NCBI GenBank assembly: GCA_003538135.1 | Contig: DPOR01000004.1 | Location: forward strand, 1-34,740 | From: Oscillospiraceae bacterium | GTDB taxonomy: Bacteria > Bacillota > Clostridia > Oscillospirales > Acutalibacteraceae | DNA: 34,740 bases | Direction: 5' to 3' | In this document: positions 1 through 8,208 of the stretch, piece after piece | Numbering within the stretch: the first letter of the stretch is position 1 | How the letters are laid out: every line of letters starts with the position of its first letter | Position numbers and translations under genes: made by a program | Notes under the pieces: model-generated | The model's input: only the letters and a program-made list of their open reading frames with translations | Told to the model about the DNA's origin: nothing | The model's database searches: none

Positions 1-1
1 A

Positions 2-712
2 AATACTTTTTCCCTCTGCACTGATTTCCTTTGCCCGGACAGAGTGCGGAATCTCTGTGCCGAATACTTTGATCTTACTGCCATAGTTCTCCCGCAGGAG
101 CGCGGAGATTTCTTTGGCAAAGTTGGTTCGGTTGTCCACCATCGTCAGCAGGATACCGTCTATCTGGAGCTTGGGGTTGATCTGCCGCTTTACCTTGTTT
201 ACCGTGGAGAGCAGCTGTTCCAGCCCTTTGGCAGGCAGATACTCTGCCTGAACGGGAATTATGATCCTGTTCGCAGCCGCCAGCGCATTGACTGTGAGCA
301 TACCAAGGGAGGGCTGGCAGTCGATGAGGATATGGGAGTATTGTCCCTTCAGTGTGTCCAGATATTGCCGTAAAACCGTTTCACGGCTCATGGCGTTTAC
401 CAGAGAAACCTCCATACCGGAAAGCTGAATATCCGCTGGCATCAGGTCAACGCCTTCTGCATGATGCAGAATACCTTCTCCGGGGCGTATAGGCTGATCC
501 ATCAGAATTTTGCCCATTGCATCCGATAGTGTAAATGGCAGCTTGTCTGGTTGCGGATTTCCCAAGCTGATTGTCAGGCTTCCTTGCGGATCCCCGTCGA
601 TCAGAAGCACTTTCTTTCCGGCCTTTGCCAGACCTATTCCCAAGTTCGCACAGGTTGTTGTTTTGCCAACACCGCCTTTCTGGTTGGCGATGGCGATGAT
701 TTGCGTGTTCAA
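2..712 (-). CDS. parA: ParA/Soj-type partition ATPase, partial (3' end off window)
   Basis: The gene reads leftward out of the window; 237 codons are visible. The start is a TTG at 710-712, seven or so bases after a strong GGAGGAGG Shine-Dalgarno; no in-frame ATG lies nearby. The N-terminus has the deviant Walker A box KGGVGKTT (residues 12-19), the Walker A' Asp in LLIDGDPQ (about 36-43), and the switch region IDCQPSLG. These are the marks of the ParA/MinD family, which uses ATP-dependent DNA or partner binding to move plasmids, chromosomes or conjugative elements. Its base composition is lower in GC than the housekeeping genes to the right, and it abuts the altered end of rumA. That context suggests the ParA of an integrative conjugative element rather than the chromosomal Soj. 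The ParB partner is not in the window. Confidence 0.9.
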   Translation of the reverse strand, partial: MNTQIIAIANQKGGVGKTTTCANLGIGLAKAGKKVLLIDGDPQGSLTISLGNPQPDKLPFTLSDAMGKILMDQPIRPGEGILHHAEGVDLMPADIQLSGMEVSLVNAMSRETVLRQYLDTLKGQYSHILIDCQPSLGMLTVNALAAANRIIIPVQAEYLPAKGLEQLLSTVNKVKRQINPKLQIDGILLTMVDNRTNFAKEISALLRENYGSKIKVFGTEIPHSVRAKEISAEGKSI

Positions 713-763
713 ATAAACCTCCTCCTTCTACAAAAAATATCCCTATTCCGAAAAATGGGGATG

Positions 764-800
764 AAAAAAGCCGCTTACTCAAATAAATGAATAAACGGCT
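764..800 (-). terminator. Intrinsic terminator downstream of rumA
   Basis: On the minus strand a 13-bp stem (arms 788-800 and 769-781, with two G-U pairs that are only favourable on this strand) closes a 6-nt loop. It is followed by a run of six T (764-769 read in reverse; one base overlaps the stem). It lies 32 nt after the rumA stop codon and also separates rumA from parA. Confidence 0.8.
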
Positions 801-831
801 ATGTAAGAAATATTCGATTGTAAGTAAAGTT

Positions 832-2499
832 TTATATCACTGCAAAATAACGAAGTGCATCTTTGATTGCTTCTACCTTTTCTGGTGTCGGATGTTTCCT
901 CGGCTGTTTCAATTCTTCTACCGCATTAGGAGCATCATACATCGGCAATCCCAAATTTCGCTTTACCTCTGCGATATATGCGGTATGTACCTTGAAGCCG
1001 TATTTCGCTTCTATGTACTCCTTAATCATTTTGTAGGTCACTTTTTCTTTGGGCTTGTACGCTTCGGCTCTTTTAGCAATACTATCTACCGGAATCTTGC
1101 CCTCGCCCTCTCCAAACTCCACATCAATGTGGATATAACTGTCGGCTTTTTTGTGGGACAAAAGAACTACCGTCTCAACATGCGCTGTCCTCGGGAAGAG
1201 GTCGACGGGGGTCGCTTCTTCGACTTCATATCCAAGCTCCTTGAACGCGGCGCAGTCGCGTGCGAGCGTGGCCGGGTCGCAGGAGACGTATACTATCCTG
1301 TCGGGAGCCATTTTTGCGGCGGCTCTTACCGTCTGCTCCGAGCAGCCCTTGCGCGGCGGGTCGAGAATTATCACCTCGGGGCGCTTGCCCTCGGCGAGCA
1401 GCTTTTCCGCGGCTTCGCCCGCGTCCGCGCAGATAAATCGCGCGTTCTCTATTCCGTTTGCGGCGGCGTTCTTCTTCGCGTCCTCAACAGCGGGCGCCAC
1501 CGTCTCTATGCCGATTAGCTCCTCCGCCCTGTCCGCCATGGAAAGCCCTATCGTGCCCGCGCCGCAGTAGAGGTCGAGCAGGAGCTTTATTTTTTCCGCT
1601 CCGGCGTATTCGGCGGCCTTTTTATAGAGGCGCTCCGCCTGAGCGCGGTTGACCTGATAGAACGACAGCGGCGATATCCTCACCTTTACCCCGCAGAGAA
1701 TGTCGGTTATGCAGCCGTCGCCGAAAAGACAAATGCACCTGTCTCCGAGCACGGCGTTCGTGTCGTCGGGGTTTATGTTTATCAGCACGCTCTTTATGCT
1801 CTCTTCGCTTTTGAGCGCGTCAAGAAGTGCGTCCGTATTCGGCAGATTCTCCTGCGCACTGACGAGGCAGAGCATTATCTCGCCCGTCGCAAACGCTTTT
1901 CTGAGATATATGTGCCTCAGCGCTCCGCTTTTGCTTATTTCGTCGTAGACGGAAATATTGTATTTCTCTATCCACTCCGCTGTTATGCCGAGTATTCTTT
2001 CGAACTCGGGCGGCGCGAGGCGGCACGCGCGGCAATCGACTATCCTGTGCGAACGGCGGGAGTAGAAGCCGATTTTTAATTTCCCGTTTTCGCGTCCCAC
2101 CGGGTACTGCGCCTTGTTGCGGTAGCCGTCGGGTGACTCCGCGCCGATTATCGGCTTTAAATCAACATCGAGACCTCCGATTCGGGAGAATGCATCGCGC
2201 ACGGCATCCGCCTTGAGCTTTAGCTCCGCGTCATAGCTCATGTGGCGGAACGAGCAGCCGCCGCAGCCGGGATATGACGGGCAGTCGTTTTCCGTCCTAT
2301 CGGGCGACGGCTCCGTTATTTTTATGCACTTGCCGACGGCGTAACTCTTTTTCGCCTTGATTATATGCGCCTTTATAAAATCACCCGGCGCTGTCGCGGG
2401 AACAAAGACGGCGAGCCCGTTGTATCTGCCGACGCCGCTGCCGGTCAGCGAGACGGAATCTATATGAAGTTCAATGTCGTCATTTTTGTTAAGAAGCAA
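832..2499 (-). CDS. rlmD: 23S rRNA (uracil-5-)-methyltransferase RlmD/RumA with element-derived C-terminal extension
   Basis: SAM-dependent m5U methyltransferase of 23S rRNA. The TTG start is chosen because GAGGTGA lies about four bases upstream and the TRAM domain begins at once (residues 5-65). Visible landmarks: the Fe-S cysteines C73, C79, C82 and probably C156 or C159; the SAM loop LDLYCGAGTIGLS (308-320); ILDPPRKGC (378-386); and the catalytic Cys407 in SCDPATLARD. The family normally ends just after HVETVVLLS (440-448). Here a further ~105 residues follow, ending YFAVI, and the DNA coding for them (832 to about 1150) is visibly AT-richer with different codon use. The same kind of tail is known to me from clostridial rumA genes occupied by conjugative elements. 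The catalytic part looks intact. Whether the tail affects activity cannot be told. Confidence 0.93.
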   Translation of the reverse strand: MLLNKNDDIELHIDSVSLTGSGVGRYNGLAVFVPATAPGDFIKAHIIKAKKSYAVGKCIKITEPSPDRTENDCPSYPGCGGCSFRHMSYDAELKLKADAVRDAFSRIGGLDVDLKPIIGAESPDGYRNKAQYPVGRENGKLKIGFYSRRSHRIVDCRACRLAPPEFERILGITAEWIEKYNISVYDEISKSGALRHIYLRKAFATGEIMLCLVSAQENLPNTDALLDALKSEESIKSVLININPDDTNAVLGDRCICLFGDGCITDILCGVKVRISPLSFYQVNRAQAERLYKKAAEYAGAEKIKLLLDLYCGAGTIGLSMADRAEELIGIETVAPAVEDAKKNAAANGIENARFICADAGEAAEKLLAEGKRPEVIILDPPRKGCSEQTVRAAAKMAPDRIVYVSCDPATLARDCAAFKELGYEVEEATPVDLFPRTAHVETVVLLSHKKADSYIHIDVEFGEGEGKIPVDSIAKRAEAYKPKEKVTYKMIKEYIEAKYGFKVHTAYIAEVKRNLGLPMYDAPNAVEELKQPRKHPTPEKVEAIKDALRYFAVI

Positions 2500-2526
2500 A
2501 ATATCACCTCGAAAAAGCTTTATTAA

Positions 2527-2555
2527 AGTATATCAAACGGCGAGCAATTTTGCAA
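2527..2555 (-). promoter_or_regulatory. Sigma-A promoter of rumA
   Basis: On the minus strand TTGCAA (2550-2555) is separated by 17 bp from TATACT (2527-2532). The start codon follows about 28 bp further on. Confidence 0.75.
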
Positions 2556-2571
2556 TACGGGAGAAAACCCG

Positions 2572-2600
2572 TTGACAGAAAGCCGGCAAAAATATATACT
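2572..2600 (+). promoter_or_regulatory. Consensus sigma-A promoter of the ThuA-like gene
   Basis: A perfect TTGACA (2572-2577), a 17-bp spacer and TATACT (2595-2600). It lies back to back with the rumA promoter. Confidence 0.88.
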
Positions 2601-2637
2601 TGAGTTAATATAAATCCAAAAGGAAGGAAATGATAAA

Positions 2638-3369
2638 ATGATAAGAGTTACCGTCTGGAACGAGGGCGTTCACGAGGCCGAATCGTGCGAAGTGGCAGCC
2701 GTCTACCCCGAGGGCATCCACGGTCAGCTGAAGAGCTTTCTCGGCGCGCAGGAGGACATGGAGGTTCGCACCGCGACTCTCCGCGAGCCCGACTGCGGCC
2801 TGCCGCCCGAAGTGCTCGAAAACACCGATGTGCTCATCTGGTGGGGACACAAGGCGCACGACGAAGTGCCCGACGAGCTTGTTGAGCGCGTGCATGACAG
2901 AGTTCTGCGCGGCATGGGCTTCATAGCACTGCACTCCGCGCATTTTTCAAAGCCGTTCAAGCGTCTCATGGGCACCTCCTGCGCCCTGCACTGGCGCGAC
3001 GGCGATTTCGAGCGCGTCTGGACAGTCAACCCCGCGCACCCGATAGCAAAGGGGCTCGATGAATATTTTGAAATTCCCGTTGAGGAGATGTACGGCGAGC
3101 GCTTCGACATTCCCGAGCCCGACGAGCTTGTTTTCCTCGGCTGGTTCTCCGGCGGAGACGTGTTCCGCTCCGGCTGCTGCTGGAACAGAGGGCGCGGCAG
3201 GGTGTTCTATTTCCAGCCCGGCCACGAGGGCAACCCCACCTACTACATCCCGCAGGTTCAGCAGATACTGACAAACGCCGTGCGCTGGGCGGCTCCGCAT
3301 GAAATCATCGACGAGATAGTCTGCCCCCACGCCGAGATCTCGCCCGAGCAGAAAAGGAATGCGCGCTGA
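2638..3369 (+). CDS. ThuA-like domain protein (trehalose-utilisation family)
   Basis: A 243-residue soluble protein with no signal peptide. It fits the ThuA-like family (class I glutamine-amidotransferase-like fold): a Rossmann-like start (IRVTVWNEG), then DVLIWWGHKAHDEVP (about 64-78) and FIALHSAHFSKPFKRLMG, which resembles the LHS/H segment where the family has a functional pocket. Later come a WTVNPAHPIAKGL motif and a GRGRVFYFQPGHE segment near the C-terminus. The family is linked to sugar (trehalose) catabolism in rhizobia, but the reaction is not established, and no sugar-utilisation neighbours are present here. The ATG has AAGGAAGG about 9 nt upstream and a near-consensus promoter, so it is probably monocistronic and well expressed. 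The function remains open. Confidence 0.88.
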   Translation: MIRVTVWNEGVHEAESCEVAAVYPEGIHGQLKSFLGAQEDMEVRTATLREPDCGLPPEVLENTDVLIWWGHKAHDEVPDELVERVHDRVLRGMGFIALHSAHFSKPFKRLMGTSCALHWRDGDFERVWTVNPAHPIAKGLDEYFEIPVEEMYGERFDIPEPDELVFLGWFSGGDVFRSGCCWNRGRGRVFYFQPGHEGNPTYYIPQVQQILTNAVRWAAPHEIIDEIVCPHAEISPEQKRNAR

Positions 3370-3413
3370 CAGGGCATAGAAAATAAGTAAAGTATTATTT
3401 ATTGCGATAAATA

Positions 3414-3443
3414 TTGACTTCCCAAGCAGATTCGGTATATAAT
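3414..3443 (+). promoter_or_regulatory. Sigma-A promoter of the intergenic small RNA
   Basis: TTGACT (3414-3419), an 18-bp spacer and a perfect TATAAT (3438-3443). No credible reading frame with a ribosome site follows; structured RNA does. Confidence 0.82.
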
Positions 3444-3449
3444 AGATTC

Positions 3450-3639
3450 TGATGAAAAAAGAAGCACTCGCTGTGCGCTTGGCGCGCAGCATCTATTTGG
3501 GGAGAAGACAAGCGACCGCCCGGCACTCGTTGGGTGGCCGCTTCCCTTTTAAAAAATTAAAAGAGCTGCTGATTCAGCAGGGCGATCATAAGACAGAAAA
3601 GCCCCGACAGGTATTATACCGTCGGAGCTTTTCTGTTTT
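3450..3639 (+). ncRNA. Candidate structured small RNA (~190 nt), family not recognised
   Basis: Transcription predicted from the promoter at 3414-3443 would give an RNA of about 190 nt ending in a strong terminator. Three hairpins can be read before it. Hairpin 1 (3470-3490) is a 9-bp stem with a UUG loop. Hairpin 2 (arms 3510-3521 and 3532-3543) is a 12-bp stem with one mismatch, followed by CCCUUUU. Hairpin 3 is 3566-3580. The decamer GCACTCG(C/T)TG occurs twice, before hairpin 1 and in the loop of hairpin 2. No gene in the same direction follows, since mfd converges from the right, so a cis-acting riboswitch is unlikely and a trans-acting RNA is the better reading. The length would suit 6S RNA, but I could not fold it into the long 6S rod with a central bubble. 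An ATG at 3452 has no ribosome site. Confidence 0.65.
3594..3639. terminator. Bidirectional terminator between the small RNA and mfd
   Basis: The arms CAGAAAAGC (3594-3602) and GCTTTTCTG (3627-3635) extend through CCGAC/GTCGG and an inner GGTA/TACC. TTTT follows on the plus strand. On the minus strand it lies 20 nt after the mfd stop codon. Confidence 0.85.
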
Positions 3640-3658
3640 ATGGATATTCGTCTTTCGG

Positions 3659-6600
3659 TCAGCTGTCTTTTTGCTTATTTGCGGTGTTCATGAGCATGAG
3701 CACTTTTTCGAGCAGGTCGAGCATTTTATCCTGCGGCATGATGCGAACCGCGATATGCGGCTTGCCCGCGGCGCTGACGGTCACTCTGCCGGGGAAACCC
3801 GCGGCTATCGCCGAAATCTCCTGCATATCAAGGTCATCGATATAGAGCAGCAGTCTGTCGCCCTTGCGCCCTATCTCGTAGATGTTGTGCTGAGCGGAAT
3901 ACGCTCTGAGCAGCGAGGTTCTGATAAGACCCAATACCGGGGCGGGCGGCTCGCCGAAGCGGTCGATGAGCTCATCCGTGACATCGTCCGCGTCCGCGCG
4001 AGAGGTTATGTCCGCAATGCGGCGGTAAATGCCGAGTCTCTGCGGTACGCTCTCGATATATGTCGGCGGGATGTGCGCGTCTATGGGAAGGTCGACGAGG
4101 CATTCCTTCTTGGGCTTCTTCGTCAGGTCTCCGCGCTCCTCGCTTATCGCCTGCTCGAGCATCTGGAGATACATCTCGTAGCCGACGGCCTCCATGTGTC
4201 CGTGCTGCTGCGCGCCGAGCACGTTGCCCGCTCCGCGCAGCTCAAGGTCGCGCATGGCTATCTTGAAGCCCGAGCCGAACTCCGTAAATTCTCTTATTGC
4301 GTCGAGCCTGCTCGTGGCTATTTCCGTCAGCTCCCTGCCGGGTCTGAACGTGAGATACGCGCTCGCCCTGCGCGACGAACGGCCTACGCGCCCGCGTATC
4401 TGATGCAGCTGCGCCAAGCCCATGCGATCCGCATCCTCTATTATCAGGGTGTTGACATTCGGAACGTCAACGCCCGTCTCGATTATCGTGGTGCAAACCA
4501 ATATATCTATCTCGCCCTCGAGCAGCTTGCGCCAGACCTCGCTCAGCTCATCCTCGCTCATTTTGCCGTGGGCTATGCCGACTACGGCATCGGGCAGCAT
4601 ATCTTTTATTTTTGCAGCCGTGTGCTCTATGCTCTCAACGCGGTTATGCAGATAATACACCTGCCCGCCGCGCCGAAGCTCCGCGTTCATCGCCTGCGCG
4701 AGCATTTCGGGATTGTGCTCGACAACATAGGTCTGCACCGGCGAGCGGTCGTGCGGCGCCTCCTCGAGAATCGACATATCGCGTATGCCGGAGAGCGCCA
4801 TGTTGAGCGTCCTCGGTATGGGCGTCGCGGTCAGGGTGAGAACATCGACCTTCGGATAAAGCTCCTTGAGCTTCTCCTTTTGAGCCACGCCGAAGCGCTG
4901 CTCCTCGTCTATTATTATCAGCCCGAGGTCACGGAACTGAACATCCTTTGAAATGAGCCTGTGCGTGCCGACTACTATATCTACACTGCCGCGGCGCAGA
5001 CCGTTCAGAGTGTCCTCTATCTCCTTTTTCGAGCAGAAGCGCGAGAGCATACGCGCCTCCACGGGGAAGCCCTCTATCCTCTTTAGTACCGTCTGATAGT
5101 GCTGGTAGGCGAGAATAGTCGTAGGCACGAGTATGGCGCACTGCTTGCCGTCCGCAACGCATTTGAACGCGCCGCGAAGCGCAACCTCCGTCTTGCCGAA
5201 GCCGACGTCGCCGCAGAGCAGTCTGTCCATGGGGCAGCTTTTCTCCATGTCGCCCTTCATCTCGTCAATACATCTGAGCTGATCCGAGGTCTCGTCGAAC
5301 TCGAACCTGCGCTCGAAGTCGCTCTGCATATCCGTGTCGGGCGAAAAGGCATGCCCCTCTATCTTAAGTCTGCGCGAATATAGCTCGGTGAGCTCCTTTG
5401 CCATATCCTTGACCGCGCTGCGCACGCGCGAACGGGTCTTTTGCCAGTCCTTGCCGCCGAGCTTGTTGAGGCGGACGGGCTTGTCGTCGCCGGACGGGCC
5501 GATATACTTCGACACCTGGTCGAGCTGAGTGACCGGGACATAGAGAATGTCGCCCTTGTCGTAGCGTATTTTTATATAATCTTTTATAGTCCCGCTCGCT
5601 TCGAGCTTGTTTATGCCCTCGAACACGCCGATACCGTGCGCGACATGAACAACATAGTCGCCGCGGTGCAGCTCGTCGAGGCTGTGGAACGCGTTCGCAT
5701 TCTTGCGCACGCTTCTCTTCTTCTGAGCGACCGCAGCCCTGCCGGAGTGGGTGAAAACGGTTATTTTTGCAAGCGGATATTCAAAGCCCGTCGAGAGACA
5801 GCCGGGGAGTACCGTGAGCGTACCGGGAGCCAATTCCCCGGGCAGTTCGTCCATATAGAGCGCACTGTAGCCGTCGTCGATAAGATCGCCGCGCAGCGCG
5901 TCGGCGGCCTTGCGCGTGCCCGCAAAAATCACGCAGGTGCGGTTGCCCCTGTCCGACAGCGCATCGAGATCGTCCTTGAGCACGGAGAAAGAGCCGTTCC
6001 ACGCGGTTATCTGCCTTGCGTTGACGCCTATGAGCTCCTTTACGGGCGTGTCGAAGCCGCCGCGCGGGAGATTGTCCATATATACTGCGCCCATCTGCTC
6101 ATATGCGCGCAGGAGGTCGGACTGCTGCAGAGAGAATCTGTCGAGTCCGGGGCAGAGCTCGCCCTCCTCGAACATCGCCTTCATGGCCTCGCGCATGAGC
6201 CCGATGGCGGCGTTGAACCGCTCCTTGACGGAAAAGCTCTCGCTCACGCAAAGGATATAGCCCTTTGCGTAGTCGAATATCGAGGCCACGTCATAGAGAA
6301 GCGGCATATATTTATCGGTCGATTGCAGGCGCAGACCGCCTCTTATTCGCTCGATGTCCTTATCGACGCACTCGCGGGCCTTGACCGCGCCCTTGCCGCG
6401 TATCTCCGAGCGGAAGCGCTCGAGCAGCTCGATAAATTCTTCCGTGTCGGGCGGGAGTATCTCATTCGAGGGAGTTATTTTTATCTTTTCGATGTTGTCG
6501 GTGCGGCGCTGAGTTTCGATATCGAAATACGCCATGCTGTCTATCTCGTCGCCCCAGAGCTCAAGGCGGCAGGGATATTCCTCGCCGGGCGTGAAGAAAT

Positions 6601-7138
6601 CGAGCACGCCGCCGCGTACCGCGTACTGACCCGCTCCGTCGACCTGCGCCGAACGGGAGTAGCCCGCGCGCAGCAGCGCCTTTACTATAGACTCAAGCGG
6701 CATCTCGTCGCCTACTTTAAGCTCGAGCGTGCGGTTTTTGAGCTCCTCGGGCGGGAGAGTCAGCTGCGACGCAGCCTCCGCCGAGCAGACCACCGCCTGC
6801 GCCTCGCCGCGCAGCATCTTGTCGAGCACGCCGAGTCTCCTGTGCTCGTATTCGCGCGACTGACTCTCTGTTGAGCGGAAAACAAAATCCCTTGCGGGAT
6901 AGAGCAGGGCGCGGCAGCCGAGGGTTTTCATATCAAGCGCCAGACGCGAGGCCTGCGCCTCGTCCGCCGTTATTACAAGCACGGGTCTGCCGCAGTCCGC
7001 ATTCAAGGCGGCTGCAAAATGTGCCTTATGGATATGGGAAAGACCCGTCATGCCGACGGGCAGACGGGTGTTTCGGACGCAATCGAGCAGCGCGCCGTAT
7101 TCTTCGATTTTTTTTGCCGATGCGATAAGACCGTTCAT
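3659..7138 (-). CDS. mfd: Transcription-repair coupling factor Mfd
   Basis: A 1159-residue full-length Mfd: the ATP-driven translocase that removes RNA polymerase stalled at DNA lesions and recruits UvrA. Order of domains: a UvrB-like region (about 30-330), the RNA-polymerase-interacting segment (about 485-550, with GDYVVHVAHGIGVFEG), then RecG-like helicase motors. The motors carry Walker A GDVGFGKT (643-650), the DEEQ box (744-747), TATPIPRTL and the QIRGRVGRS motif; the C-terminal regulatory domain has SVPQRLGIYRRI. The ATG is preceded by AGAGGT. It has its own promoter, and the 110-nt gap to mltG argues against an obligate operon. Very long antisense reading frames over this gene are a by-product of its GC-rich codons. 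Confidence 0.98.
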   Translation of the reverse strand: MNGLIASAKKIEEYGALLDCVRNTRLPVGMTGLSHIHKAHFAAALNADCGRPVLVITADEAQASRLALDMKTLGCRALLYPARDFVFRSTESQSREYEHRRLGVLDKMLRGEAQAVVCSAEAASQLTLPPEELKNRTLELKVGDEMPLESIVKALLRAGYSRSAQVDGAGQYAVRGGVLDFFTPGEEYPCRLELWGDEIDSMAYFDIETQRRTDNIEKIKITPSNEILPPDTEEFIELLERFRSEIRGKGAVKARECVDKDIERIRGGLRLQSTDKYMPLLYDVASIFDYAKGYILCVSESFSVKERFNAAIGLMREAMKAMFEEGELCPGLDRFSLQQSDLLRAYEQMGAVYMDNLPRGGFDTPVKELIGVNARQITAWNGSFSVLKDDLDALSDRGNRTCVIFAGTRKAADALRGDLIDDGYSALYMDELPGELAPGTLTVLPGCLSTGFEYPLAKITVFTHSGRAAVAQKKRSVRKNANAFHSLDELHRGDYVVHVAHGIGVFEGINKLEASGTIKDYIKIRYDKGDILYVPVTQLDQVSKYIGPSGDDKPVRLNKLGGKDWQKTRSRVRSAVKDMAKELTELYSRRLKIEGHAFSPDTDMQSDFERRFEFDETSDQLRCIDEMKGDMEKSCPMDRLLCGDVGFGKTEVALRGAFKCVADGKQCAILVPTTILAYQHYQTVLKRIEGFPVEARMLSRFCSKKEIEDTLNGLRRGSVDIVVGTHRLISKDVQFRDLGLIIIDEEQRFGVAQKEKLKELYPKVDVLTLTATPIPRTLNMALSGIRDMSILEEAPHDRSPVQTYVVEHNPEMLAQAMNAELRRGGQVYYLHNRVESIEHTAAKIKDMLPDAVVGIAHGKMSEDELSEVWRKLLEGEIDILVCTTIIETGVDVPNVNTLIIEDADRMGLAQLHQIRGRVGRSSRRASAYLTFRPGRELTEIATSRLDAIREFTEFGSGFKIAMRDLELRGAGNVLGAQQHGHMEAVGYEMYLQMLEQAISEERGDLTKKPKKECLVDLPIDAHIPPTYIESVPQRLGIYRRIADITSRADADDVTDELIDRFGEPPAPVLGLIRTSLLRAYSAQHNIYEIGRKGDRLLLYIDDLDMQEISAIAAGFPGRVTVSAAGKPHIAVRIMPQDKMLDLLEKVLMLMNTANKQKDS

Positions 7139-7190
7139 AATACCTCTCTATACCCCTATGATGAAGTATATTTGATTTGCCTAAAATCTA

Positions 7191-7219
7191 ATTATACTAT
7201 GCGCGGCCGAAAAATTCAA
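7191..7219 (-). promoter_or_regulatory. Sigma-A promoter of mfd
   Basis: On the minus strand TTGAAT (7214-7219), a 17-bp spacer and TATAAT (7191-7196), about 50 bp before the start codon. Confidence 0.78.
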
Positions 7220-7248
7220 TGACAAGAGTGACAAATTCGCAGGCTTTT

Positions 7249-8064
7249 TTACTGCCCCACTCCCGCCGTTTTGCAGTTTTCGAGATGCTCCCGGTAGGTT
7301 TTGGCGAAATAGTAGTTGCCGTCGTTATCCGTGACAAAGAAATAGTATTCAGTATCTGCGGGATTCAGTGCGGCGTTTATCGCCTCGATGCCGGGATTCG
7401 TAATCGGACCTGCGGGAAGCCCCTTTCGGTCATAGGTGTTATAAAACTCATCGTATTTGTCCGCCTGCTCCTCACCTATATAGGGCTTGACGCTGCGCTT
7501 TAAATAGAATATCGTCGCGTCGCACTGCAGGCGCGGATAGCTCGGGGAATTGAGCCTGTTGTGAAGCACGGACGAGACATTTGCCATGACGGACGGCACG
7601 GACGCCTCCTGCTGGATTATCGAGGCGAGCGTAATAACCTCGTCCATGGACATCCCGAGCTCTTCGGCCTTCTTGTACATCTCGTCGGTGAGCTTCGACT
7701 CCGTATTCGAGAGAAAACGGCCGAGAGCCTTTTCCGCGCCCTCGCCGACATAGAAATCATATGTATCGGGATAGATATAGCCCTCGAGCAGGAACGGGCG
7801 CTCCTGCGGATTCTTTATCGACTGCACAAATTTATTCTCACGCGAAGCGTCGTTGACCGCCGCGATAAACTCGTCCTTCGTGCAAATGCCGCCCTCTTCG
7901 AGCTTCTGCGCCGCCTGAATTGCCGTAGTTCCCTCGGGGAAAGTCAGTCTCACCGTCTCCGGCGCGGGCGCGGGCTTGAGGCGGTCTATGAGTGAGCACG
8001 AGCAGAGGCTCAGCGCGAGCGCAAAAATCAGCATAGCGGCGATATATTTTTTAAAAATCTTCAT
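7249..8064 (-). CDS. mltG: Endolytic murein transglycosylase MltG (YceG-like), short lipoprotein form
   Basis: A 271-residue cell-envelope enzyme that cleaves nascent peptidoglycan strands and so sets glycan length. The YceG signatures are clear: LLEGYIYPDTYDF (about 92-104), the catalytic-glutamate segment ASIIQQEAS with Glu153, HNRLN, and GLPAGPITNPGIEAI. It is shorter than the usual 330-400 residues. In place of the normal transmembrane anchor it starts with a hydrophobic signal ending LSLCSC, so Cys23 (or Cys21) may be lipidated. The ATG follows GGAGGT at 7 nt. It sits upstream of mfd on the same strand, but each gene has a promoter of its own. Confidence 0.93.
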   Translation of the reverse strand: MKIFKKYIAAMLIFALALSLCSCSLIDRLKPAPAPETVRLTFPEGTTAIQAAQKLEEGGICTKDEFIAAVNDASRENKFVQSIKNPQERPFLLEGYIYPDTYDFYVGEGAEKALGRFLSNTESKLTDEMYKKAEELGMSMDEVITLASIIQQEASVPSVMANVSSVLHNRLNSPSYPRLQCDATIFYLKRSVKPYIGEEQADKYDEFYNTYDRKGLPAGPITNPGIEAINAALNPADTEYYFFVTDNDGNYYFAKTYREHLENCKTAGVGQ

Positions 8065-8106
8065 GATGTTGACCTCCGTTTTTCGGCTGAACGACCGGAT
8101 AAGATG

Positions 8107-8135
8107 ATTTTATCAAAAATAACGAGCAAATTCAA
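8107..8135 (-). promoter_or_regulatory. Sigma-A promoter of mltG
   Basis: On the minus strand TTGAAT (8130-8135), a 17-bp spacer and TAAAAT (8107-8112). Confidence 0.7.
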
Positions 8136-8208
8136 CTTTCTTCTTCGCGGAATATCGGCGCGCCCGTGCGGAAAGCTAAAAAAGCAAACGCAGAGAAAGG
8201 AGAAATTT

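Noticed and set aside
3450..3639. Assignment of the small RNA to 6S RNA, SRP RNA or tmRNA
   Set aside because: Length fits 6S, but the expected long rod with an open central bubble could not be drawn. SRP and tmRNA signatures are absent.
3452..4951. 499-codon plus-strand frame beginning in the small RNA and running under mfd
   Set aside because: No ribosome site. The first 60 codons translate hairpins and the terminator, and the rest is antisense to mfd motifs.
5441..6874. 477-codon plus-strand frame under mfd
   Set aside because: Antisense shadow of a fully convincing Mfd coding sequence.
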